A DNA stretch of 21,570 bases from an uncultured Collinsella sp. (GTDB lineage Bacteria > Actinomycetota > Coriobacteriia > Coriobacteriales > Coriobacteriaceae), in assembly GCA_902489225.1 (NCBI GenBank), contig CABTZA010000011.1, positions 1 through 21,570 of the forward strand. Reading direction: 5' to 3'. The notes under the pieces are model-generated. The model ran no database searches and was not told the DNA's origin. It saw only the letters and a list, made by a program, of their open reading frames with translations. Every line of letters begins with the position of its first letter. Position 1 is the stretch's first letter. The position numbers and the translations under genes were made by a program. Positions 15,501 to 20,490 of this stretch are shown here, piece after piece.

Positions 15501-16966
15501 ACTACGGTGGCGTCGAGCCCTTGTTCGAGAACGTCTACGGCGCCGAGGCCGTGGATGCCACGCTCGCCGGCACCAAGAAGCTTCAGGCTGCCGAGGGCCT
15601 GACCCCGGCCGACATCGCGGGCAAGTTCACCTTTACCGTGACCGCCGACGAGGCTGGCTCCCCGATGCCCGAGCGCACGAACCCAACCAACGACGCGGCC
15701 GGCAACGTGGACTTTGGCAAGATCCACTTTACGCTCGAGGACCTCAACCGCGCCCTGGGCGTGACGACCGACGCTTCTGACGACGCGTCGAACGACGCCG
15801 AGGCCAACGCCGACGAGGCCGAGGTTGACGCCGACGCTGCCGACACCGACGAGTCCAACGACGAGTCCGAGCCCGCAGCCCCCACCGCTCCGCGCTCGCA
15901 CACCTTTACCTACACGGTGACCGAGTCCGGTAGCGCCCCTGGCGTGACCAACGACGCCAACGCCACGCGCAAGGTTTCCTACACCGTGACTGACGACCGC
16001 GCCGGACATCTGAGTGTCGTGCGCGAAGGCGACGACGGTGCGGCCTTCACGTTCACCAACACCTACGGCGTGGCGCCCACCGATTCTGCCGTGACCGATC
16101 AGGTCAAGACGGTCAAGCGTTTGACCGGACGCGACCTTGCAGCCGGCGAGTTCACGTTTGAGCTGCTCGAGGACGGCGTGGTTGTTGCTAGCGGCACCAA
16201 CGACGTCAACGGCAACGTTACGCTGAGCCCGATCCACTATGAGGCGCCCGGCACGCACACGTACATGCTGCGCGAGGCTTGTCCCAACGCGCTCGGCCTG
16301 TACAAGGGCGTCACCTATGACGGCGCGACCTACACCGTCGTGACCACCGTCTCCGACAACGGCGACGGCACGCTGACCGCGACGCACAAGCTCGAGGGAA
16401 CCACCGAGTCCGCTGGCTTTACCAACAAGTATCACGCCATGCCCACTCAGGTCTCCATCGGCGCCATCAAGGTGCTCGAGGGACGCGAGCTCAAGAAGGA
16501 CGAGTTTAGCTTTAAGCTCGTTGGCGAGGACATCGAGTCCACCGTCACCAACGATGCCGACGGCAAGATCAGCTTCGACAAGTTCGAGTACAGCGAGCCC
16601 GGAACGTACGTCTACACCATCAGCGAGGTCAAGGGCGACGAGGCCGGTATGACTTACGACAAGTCCGTCTTTACCGCGACCATCAACGTGGTCGATGACG
16701 GCGAGGGTAACCTCAAGGCGAGCATCGCCTATACCAAGGACGACAAGAGCGTCGAGGGCATCGTGTTCAACAACACGTACAAGAAGCCCGAAACGCCCGT
16801 GCCGACGCCCGACCCCGGCACACCCAAGACCGTGACGAACATCGTCAAGACGGTCAAGGGCTTCCTGCCCACCACGGGTGACCAGCAGGCAGCCGCGCTC
16901 CTCATGGCGTTTGTCATCGCCATGTCCGGCGTCGGTGCCCTGATCTGGGGCATCCGTAAGCGCTAG
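9557..16966 (+). CDS. Giant LPXTG-anchored surface protein: vWA domain plus 13 Spy0128/FctA-type isopeptide domains
   Basis: A 2469-residue secreted, wall-anchored adhesin or pilus-tip-like protein. The signal peptide is residues 1-25 (AAAFA then M). A von Willebrand A domain spans about 115-375, with MIDAS residues D122-x-S124-x-S126, T229 and D259. A linker region (375-700) precedes 13 pilin-isopeptide domains starting near 701, 832, 955, 1093, 1214, 1335, 1458, 1580, 1704, 1862, 1997, 2176 and 2296. Most show the Lys (TKRLTGR), Glu (YTLRE) and Asn (FTNxY) positions that form internal Lys-Asn bonds. A proline-rich stretch, LPTTG (2437-2441), a hydrophobic helix and the tail GIRKR complete a sortase signal. 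AAGGGAG lies 5 nt before the ATG. No sortase or pilin partner is nearby, so a housekeeping sortase is presumably used. The binding target is unknown. Confidence 0.93.
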   Translation: MSKYTRGLLAVMLAVVLVLPAAAFAMLPEANARSSTGMDGPTMSGKVVVDPDTSGRWEIWAAGHNGNKVTTQNIGRIWTDKTVEATEENEESDFLTTLSAMSSTSNSTVTVTTPLDIVMVLDASGSMDDPMGGGDRTKRIDALKSAANSFIDTIAKQNESIEGVNRQHRVAIVKFAGKKSNDIGNNMYRDGGYSYNYTQVMKELTYCSGSNADDLKKNTINQIQPAGATRADYGLELAEKITTTYGRKDAKKIIVFFTDGTPTKQNKFDAGVANAAVTAAKNMKDGKATVYTIGIFDGANPSAGIQDSGKSQKENKFMQAVSSNYPNATAWDTHGTRAENSDYYKSATNAEELKKVFDDISQAITSEAPYPTEIHKGYDETKSGYITFTDELGDFMQVDSFTEVVINGAPFTKTDKTVNKETNTDTYEFTGKAKDLLITVQRAGDDNPQKGDVVTVSIPASLIPLSHFKTVDGKLSVDSVKPIQVKYTSSVKSTALDNLFTPEKVTGLKDYIENNTTVANGAKTVNFYANKWSGGALGNTVATFEPADTNRYYYFQKQTPIYTDEECTQPAKNSLADTGTYYYKDEFEEQGENGEAKPASAVIEFIGGDAAKFDGAIVPDENGNLVFSAGTARLAFIDELHTTKEGVGGNLTETARDVLNPRWNDLSSVATSTHVHSHLGNNGKISYKYDMTPTTVDTKADFGLTKVLEGRAWTKEDAFEFELTSENNAPMPESATDPVTVSVTNDDPNEVKAAINFGTIEYKAPGTYVYKVSEKNAGTTVDGVAYSKNVAEITVTVTPNKKGELSADVKVTWSEAGENEFKNVYTAEPVESSVTDKIDVTKSLTGRDLAAGEFSFELLEVVDKEDKPVETVKNDASGKVAFKAIKYTEIGQHTYKLHEVKGNAGGIAYDETVYTIVTTISDNGKGQLVATHELKDAKDVKSIEFKNSYNTKDAEASLAGIKNLQVADGLTPADIAGKFTFTVTPDEAGAPMPERTTATNDAAGKVDFGKITFTLDALNKVLGEKPEKREHTFTYTVTESGEVAGVTNDAKPSRTVSFTVTDDGEGNLRVSRKPDGNVAFTFTNTYSVTPVETRVTDEITATKRLTGRDLKDGEFGFELVKGEGKDAQVVATGTNDASGKITMSPIEYDKPGTHTYTLREVKGKTGGITYDGKTYTIETTITDKGDGTLEAKHELNAAAEKAEFTNSYKPGSKDSSVTDQITAKKVLTGRELGLVAGEFRFELVEGNVVAATGTNNADGKIVMDPVTYTEAGEHTYTLRETKAGATENGITYSTAQYTIVTTVTDNGDGTLSVEHKLQNAEEATFENVYNVTPKNSSVTDEIKATKRLTGRDLKAGEFSFELVEGEGKDAKVVATGKNDVDGKIKMSAIEYTEAGKHTYTLSEVSGDANNGITYDGKTYTIETTIIDNGDGTLSAAHKLKDADEAKFNNSYKPNPDEFSVTDQIVATKRLTGRDLKAGEFSFELVEGEGKDAKVVATGTNDAKGNISMGAVKYDKPGKHTYTLREANGGTTSKGITYSDAKFTIETTITDNGDGTLKAEHVLKGDKPAEFTNAYSVTPLDADLDFGLSKAIDGREWTDGDEFSFTITAPDGTPLPNPATVTVSKRDAKDGIAAIKFGKIHYTAAGTYKYEIRENAGSTVGMMYDAHVATAEVTVTEDGNGTLTANVTKKENGRFTNKYRTELNYTAAGGLKLSKTLSGRPMTEGQFTFTVTPADDASANALGLLPVANEFKSPATAEGTVGLIDILAGHEVKFTQADAGKTFKYTVAEKNDGQPGYTYDDAVRTVTIAIADDGAGTLTATTTVSGGPEGTHTTVHKSGENKVESALVPFHNSYSATTNTPGGTAAQVVATKTLTGRPMVDGEFWFGIAYQGELVAYENLKPNIGGHVSFDALHYDTEMLANLEAAGLAHRTDKDGKLAWTINYTAYEDLFGLPNGVSATTWFFNFKVIVVDNGDGTLTATVDYGGVEPLFENVYGAEAVDATLAGTKKLQAAEGLTPADIAGKFTFTVTADEAGSPMPERTNPTNDAAGNVDFGKIHFTLEDLNRALGVTTDASDDASNDAEANADEAEVDADAADTDESNDESEPAAPTAPRSHTFTYTVTESGSAPGVTNDANATRKVSYTVTDDRAGHLSVVREGDDGAAFTFTNTYGVAPTDSAVTDQVKTVKRLTGRDLAAGEFTFELLEDGVVVASGTNDVNGNVTLSPIHYEAPGTHTYMLREACPNALGLYKGVTYDGATYTVVTTVSDNGDGTLTATHKLEGTTESAGFTNKYHAMPTQVSIGAIKVLEGRELKKDEFSFKLVGEDIESTVTNDADGKISFDKFEYSEPGTYVYTISEVKGDEAGMTYDKSVFTATINVVDDGEGNLKASIAYTKDDKSVEGIVFNNTYKKPETPVPTPDPGTPKTVTNIVKTVKGFLPTTGDQQAAALLMAFVIAMSGVGALIWGIRKR
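13586..13685 (+). repeat. 100-bp exact direct repeat inside the adhesin gene, copy 1
   Basis: These 100 bases, encoding ATKRLTGRDLKAGEF and the following residues to VATG of domain 6, are identical to 13952-14051 in domain 7. The offset is 366 bp, a multiple of three. Confidence 0.9.
13952..14051 (+). repeat. 100-bp exact direct repeat inside the adhesin gene, copy 2
   Basis: Identical to 13586-13685, while the sequence on both sides has diverged. This suggests recent gene conversion or duplication between domains 6 and 7. Confidence 0.9.
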
Positions 16967-16979
16967 GCAAACTGACGGC

Positions 16980-17002
16980 GCCCGGGGCCAAGGGCCCCGG
17001 GC
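16980..17002 (+). other. Hairpin 13 nt after the adhesin stop
   Basis: A perfect 10-bp stem GCCCGGGGCC-AAG-GGCCCCGGGC with a 3-nt loop and no T-run. It may protect the 3' end of the message or pause polymerase ahead of the true terminator. Confidence 0.6.
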
Positions 17003-17043
17003 AGCTGCCGGGGAGCCAGAACATAGCCCCCACCCCACCCCCA

Positions 17044-17085
17044 GCCGCCACGGAGTCGTCTCCCTTCTCCGTGGCGGCACTTTTG
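17044..17085 (+). terminator. Rho-independent terminator of the adhesin gene
   Basis: A perfect 12-bp stem GCCGCCACGGAG / CTCCGTGGCGGC with an 11-nt loop, followed by ACTTTTGT. The T-run is short but the stem is very strong. Confidence 0.75.
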
Positions 17086-17105
17086 TGCGCGGAGGAGGAG
17101 GGCGC

Positions 17106-17265
17106 GCCACGAAACCGGCCCATCTACTACGTTTAACTGCCTACCCCCGACCATACTGAAAAGCGCGAAAACAAAACCGCAGGTAGAACGCCTGCGGTTT
17201 TGTTCAAAACGAGGGTGTGGTCGGGGGTATCGAACCAAACGTAGTAGATGGGCCGGTTTCGTGGC
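17106..17265. repeat. Palindromic element, family B (copy 2)
   Basis: A 160-bp element with perfect 29-bp inverted arms (17106-17134 and 17237-17265; 30 bp if the next C-G pair is included). A second paired section follows, CCCCCGACCATAC-type (17142-17156 with 17215-17229, one G-T pair). At the centre is a perfect 14-bp hairpin, 17170-17183 with 17191-17204, loop TAGAACG. The whole unit is one long near-perfect palindrome, better preserved than copy 1. Confidence 0.9.
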
Positions 17266-17279
17266 GAGCGCTGTCAGCT

Positions 17280-17317
17280 GATCCCCGGGGACGGAGGAAA
17301 ACGGATCATTTTTGGCC
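17280..17317 (+). repeat. C-box repeat, copy 3
   Basis: The best-kept C-box: GATCCCCGGGGACGGAGG, then AAAACGGATCATTTTTGGCC. It begins 14 nt after element B', matching the B-to-C spacing at 9330-9345, so B plus C behaves as one ~210-bp unit. Confidence 0.65.
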
Positions 17318-17357
17318 CTGCGCGACCTGCGGAGGCGCCCGCGCGGGGCTGTCCGGA

Positions 17358-17512
17358 CAAAACTATGCCGGATTACGGGGCTGGATCCCGAACTCCCAAA
17401 TCATACCGAAAAGCGTGAAAATAAAACCGCAGGTAGACGAGTTGCCATTTTGTGGAAAACGCGGGTATGGATGGGGGTCCTGAGTTTAGCCCCGTAAACC
17501 GGATTAGTTTTG
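17358..17512. repeat. Palindromic element, family A (copy 2)
   Basis: A 155-bp element with 24-bp arms at 17359-17382 and 17488-17511 (21 of 24 paired; the outer C-G pair also matches). The left arm is identical to that of copy 1 at 8925-8948; the right arm has three changes. Interior and right flank (GAAATG) also match copy 1, in the same orientation. Confidence 0.85.
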
Positions 17513-17572
17513 AAATGGCATTAAATCGATGGCAGCCATTTTGCTATGCCGGAGCGGTCGGCCACTGGTCAA

Positions 17573-18202
17573 TTACCCCCGCAGGTAGGCGATGGCGATC
17601 TGCGTGCGGTTGCGCAGGCCCATTTTGGCCAGGATCGAGCTGATGTGGTTGCGCACCGTGCCTTCTCCCATATAAGCCGTGGCGGCAATCTCCTTGTTAT
17701 CGAGGCCGCGGGCGATGAGCTCGGCGACTTCGAACTCGCGGTCGGTCAGGCTGGCAAAGGCTGCGGGCCGGCGGGGCGTGCCCGTCTTGTCGCCTATCCC
17801 GTCAAAGTCAACATCTTCGATCGCCTTGCCCTCGAGCACGCGTTTGCCATCCATGACCTGTGCCAACGCTGGCGGAATGGCGGCGACATCGGTCTTGATC
17901 AGGTAACCGCGGGCGCCCAGCTTGAGCGCCGACACAATGTACTCGTCATCCGAGAATGTCGTCAGAAACACCACGCGCGCCGAAGGGTCGCGCTCAAGGA
18001 TCTCGCGCGCCGCCGAAAGGCCGTCGCGCCCCGGCATCTGAATGTCGAGCAGCGCGATATCGGGTGCGAGTTCGGCGTAGAGTGTCACCGCGTCGTTGCC
18101 GTCGGCTCCGGTGCCCACCACTTCGATCTGCGGCTGGGCGCCCAGGATAATCTTGAGCGAATCGACCACCAAGCGGTCGTCGTCGACAACGATGAGCCTC
18201 AT
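17573..18202 (-). CDS. NarL/FixJ-family response regulator
   Basis: A 209-residue two-component response regulator. The receiver domain (1 to about 120) has the acidic pocket D7-D9, phospho-acceptor D53 (LLDIQMPG), T81 and K103. The C-terminal LuxR-type helix-turn-helix (about 148-209) contains LTDREFEVAELIARGLDNKEIA and VRNHISSILAKMGL. Phosphorylation by the partner kinase should promote dimer binding to target promoters. Its ATG overlaps the kinase stop (ATGA, 4 nt), with AAGGAG inside the end of the kinase gene, so the two are translated together. The most likely target is the divergent ABC exporter; this is inference from position. No T-rich terminator follows on this strand; the palindromic elements lie next. 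Confidence 0.93.
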   Translation of the reverse strand: MRLIVVDDDRLVVDSLKIILGAQPQIEVVGTGADGNDAVTLYAELAPDIALLDIQMPGRDGLSAAREILERDPSARVVFLTTFSDDEYIVSALKLGARGYLIKTDVAAIPPALAQVMDGKRVLEGKAIEDVDFDGIGDKTGTPRRPAAFASLTDREFEVAELIARGLDNKEIAATAYMGEGTVRNHISSILAKMGLRNRTQIAIAYLRG

Positions 18203-19344
18203 CGGCCCTCATCTCCTTGTTGTTTGGGGACGGTGGCAAACACGCGCCAGCCGGGGGCGCCGGCGCGCAGACCGGCGGTGAAGGTTCCGCCAAGCGCCTC
18301 GACGCGCTCACGCATGGAGACGAGCCCCATGCCTTCTGCGACGTTGCTGCTGCTCGCCGGGGTCGCGTCCGCGCCATCATCGGTAACGATGAGCTGGTAA
18401 AACGACGGATGCTCCATGCACCGCACGGTAATGGTTTTGGCATGGGCGTGGCGCATGGCGTTGGAAAGTGCCTCGCGCAGGACCGCCGCAAAGCAGTTCG
18501 CGACGTTTGCGGGCGCATGTTCGGTCATAACTTCAAGCTCAATCTGCGGACCGCCGTCCGAGCGTGCGCCTTCAACGATGCGCTCGAGCTGCACGGAGAG
18601 GTCGATGGCGTTGTCGTTGAGCGCGTGGACGCTGGTGCGCACAAGCTGGAGCGCCTCGTCAACCGTGCGTTTAACGTCGGCGAAATCGGCGGCGACGCCA
18701 GGCTCGTCGGCGTGGACCACGCGTAGGGCTTCGGCCTGCAGTGAGGCGCGCGTGAGCTGGTGCCCGACGTTATCGTGGATCTCGCGCGCGATGCGGGCGC
18801 GTTCGGCGAGCGTCGCGAGCTCGACTTCGTAGTCCTGGCGATCGGCAAGATCGCGGTTGCGCGCTTCGAGCGCGAGGGCTCGTTCCTGCAGCTCGTCGCG
18901 GGTGCGGCGCATGCGCTGCTGCTCGCGCTCCAACTGGGCGGTACGTAGCGATAGCAGGGTGGCGGCAACCGAAAGGATGGCGGTCAGCAGGAGCGTTCGG
19001 GCGGCGAGCGCGTCGGTGCGAAGGTCCGCGATAAGCGCGCAGACAAACACTGCGCCAATCGCCAGCGCGGGCCAGATGCGTTCACGGCGCACGCGCCGCG
19101 CGATGTCATAGAAGGCGAGGGGCGCAAACGGCACAAGCGGCGGTACGAAGACGGCCTCGATGATGTAAGCGCAGCTCGCGGCCTCGCTCGCGCGCCGGGT
19201 GCGTTTCCCCTGTGTGACCTCGGCCAGCGAGGTGGCAATAATGCCAAGGCAAAACGCCACAACCAGACGAGCGTCCACGGCAAGGCCCATGGCGGCCGCA
19301 ATACAGCACGCCAGCACGATCGATTTGTCGAAAAGCCTGTTCAT
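18199..19344 (-). CDS. Membrane sensor histidine kinase, NarL-partner (HisKA_3) type
   Basis: A 381-residue kinase if it starts at MNRLFDKS (19344); the open frame extends further upstream to 19449 but without kinase-like sequence. The N-terminal ~135 residues hold several hydrophobic helices with almost no extracellular loop, the intramembrane-sensing design. A coiled-coil (about 136-175) leads to the dimerisation/phospho-acceptor helix with H190 in AREIHDNVGHQL. The ATPase domain follows, with LREALSNAMRHAHA (N-box), VTDDGAD and EGMGLVSMRERV (G-box). No ribosome-binding site precedes the ATG, but TACAAT lies 6 nt upstream, which suggests a leaderless transcript. The neighbour exporter recalls the LnrJK-LnrLMN arrangement of Bacillus, where a similar kinase senses membrane-active polyenes; the ligand here is unknown. 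Confidence 0.9.
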   Translation of the reverse strand: MNRLFDKSIVLACCIAAAMGLAVDARLVVAFCLGIIATSLAEVTQGKRTRRASEAASCAYIIEAVFVPPLVPFAPLAFYDIARRVRRERIWPALAIGAVFVCALIADLRTDALAARTLLLTAILSVAATLLSLRTAQLEREQQRMRRTRDELQERALALEARNRDLADRQDYEVELATLAERARIAREIHDNVGHQLTRASLQAEALRVVHADEPGVAADFADVKRTVDEALQLVRTSVHALNDNAIDLSVQLERIVEGARSDGGPQIELEVMTEHAPANVANCFAAVLREALSNAMRHAHAKTITVRCMEHPSFYQLIVTDDGADATPASSSNVAEGMGLVSMRERVEALGGTFTAGLRAGAPGWRVFATVPKQQGDEGR

Positions 19345-19350
19345 ACGGGT

Positions 19351-19356
19351 ATTGTA
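19351..19356 (-). promoter_or_regulatory. Probable -10 box of the kinase-regulator operon (leaderless)
   Basis: TACAAT on the minus strand ends 6 nt before the kinase ATG, placing the transcription start at or next to the A of ATG. No good -35 is seen at 17-18 nt. Confidence 0.45.
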
Positions 19357-19460
19357 CGCGATGCCGCGCATGGGGGAGGCGCCACCCGGAGCAACCGTGA
19401 CATTCCTCCCACGCGGCAAAGCGGGGGCACCGGCGGGCCGCGCGACCAAGCCCTACACTC

Positions 19461-19474
19461 GTGACAAAGCTCAC
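19461..19474. promoter_or_regulatory. GTGA-N6-TCAC dyad in the divergent promoter region
   Basis: CGTGA-CAAAGC-TCACT matches the half-site layout of CRP/FNR-family operators (TGTGA-N6-TCACA) in 8 of 10 key positions. It lies in the 198-bp gap between the divergent kinase and exporter genes. It could equally be a binding site of the local response regulator. Chance cannot be excluded. Confidence 0.35.
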
Positions 19475-19542
19475 TGGCGCGCGCCGCCGGCTCCTGCGAT
19501 GATGCAATCGTACCGGGCCGCAATCAACAGAAGGGCCGCCTC

Positions 19543-20481
19543 ATGACAGATATTGTCCACGTCGAAAACCTCGTCAAGCGCTACGACGACCTTATCGCGC
19601 TCGACCACTTTAACCTGAGCATCGCCCCCGGCGAGATCTTTGGCCTGCTGGGCCCCAACGGCTCGGGCAAGACCACGTCCATCAACTGCATCCTGCAGCT
19701 GCTCGCCTACGACAAGGGCACCATCGAGCTGTTCGGCGAGCCCATGACGCCCGCCCGCTACGACCTCAAGCGCCGCATCGGTGTGGTGCCGCAGCAGGTG
19801 GCAGTGTTCGACGAACTCACCGTGCGCGAGAATATCGACTATTTCTGCAGTCTCTACGTCAACGACCGCAAGCGCCGCCGCGCGCTGGTGGACGAGGCCA
19901 TCGACTTTGTGGGCTTGGGCGACTTTACCAAGTTTCGCCCCGGCAAGCTCTCGGGCGGCCTGGCGCGTCGCCTCAACATTGCCTGCGGCATCGCGCACAA
20001 GCCCGAGCTCATCTTCTTTGACGAGCCCACGGTGGCAGTCGACCCACAGAGCCGAAACGCCATCCTGGAGGGCATCTGCCGCTTGCGCGACGAGGGCGCC
20101 ACAGTGGTGTATACCAGCCATTACATGGAGGAAGTCGAGCAGATCTGCAGCCGCATCATGATCATGGACGGCGGGCGCGTGCTGGCGCAGGGCACCAACG
20201 ACGAGCTCAAGCGCATGATTCAGATGGGCGAGCGCGTGACTGCCGAGGTCGGCGCCGTCGAGGCCGCCACGGTCGAGCGCCTGCGTGCCCACGAGCACGT
20301 GCTCAGCGTTGAGCTTTCCGGCGGCGAACTCGTCTGCAACTGCGAGGCGAGCCCGCACAATCTGGTCGACATCCTTGACACGCTGCGCGCCGCCGATGTG
20401 GCGCTCGGCCGCGTGTGGAGCGAGCCGCCGACCCTCAACGACGTGTTCCTCGAGATCACCGGCCGCGAGCTGCGCGACTAG
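19543..20481 (+). CDS. ABC-2 type exporter, ATP-binding protein
   Basis: A 312-residue ABC ATPase with all core motifs: Walker A GPNGSGKTT (37-45), Q-loop VVPQQ (84-85), signature LSGG (136-139), Walker B LIFFDEPT with D160 and E161, and H-loop H193. The D-loop region reads TVAVDPQS rather than the usual TxGLDP, a small deviation. The C-terminal ~85 residues are the extra domain common to drug or antibiotic exporters of the CcmA/LnrL type. It powers the permease encoded immediately downstream; AGGGGGC overlaps its stop codon as that gene's ribosome-binding site. AGAAGG precedes its own ATG by about 10 nt. It diverges from the two-component operon. Confidence 0.92.
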   Translation: MTDIVHVENLVKRYDDLIALDHFNLSIAPGEIFGLLGPNGSGKTTSINCILQLLAYDKGTIELFGEPMTPARYDLKRRIGVVPQQVAVFDELTVRENIDYFCSLYVNDRKRRRALVDEAIDFVGLGDFTKFRPGKLSGGLARRLNIACGIAHKPELIFFDEPTVAVDPQSRNAILEGICRLRDEGATVVYTSHYMEEVEQICSRIMIMDGGRVLAQGTNDELKRMIQMGERVTAEVGAVEAATVERLRAHEHVLSVELSGGELVCNCEASPHNLVDILDTLRAADVALGRVWSEPPTLNDVFLEITGRELRD

Positions 20482-20490
20482 GGGGCAGTC

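Noticed and set aside
16963..17483. Small open frames across the palindromic elements with shared peptide MVGG...NVVDGPVSWRAL on either strand
   Set aside because: The shared peptide arises because the DNA is palindromic and repeated, so both strands encode the same words. No ribosome-binding sites or coding bias. A similar false frame lies at 8826-9020.
17513..17572. AAATGGC / GCCATTT inverted repeat next to the response-regulator end as a terminator
   Set aside because: The stem is only 7 bp with a 15-nt loop, and no T-run follows it on the minus strand.
19345..19449. 35-residue upstream extension of the histidine kinase frame
   Set aside because: The extension (MVARPAGAPALPRG...) has no membrane or kinase character and no ribosome-binding site, and a TACAAT box lies within it just before the MNRLFDKS start.
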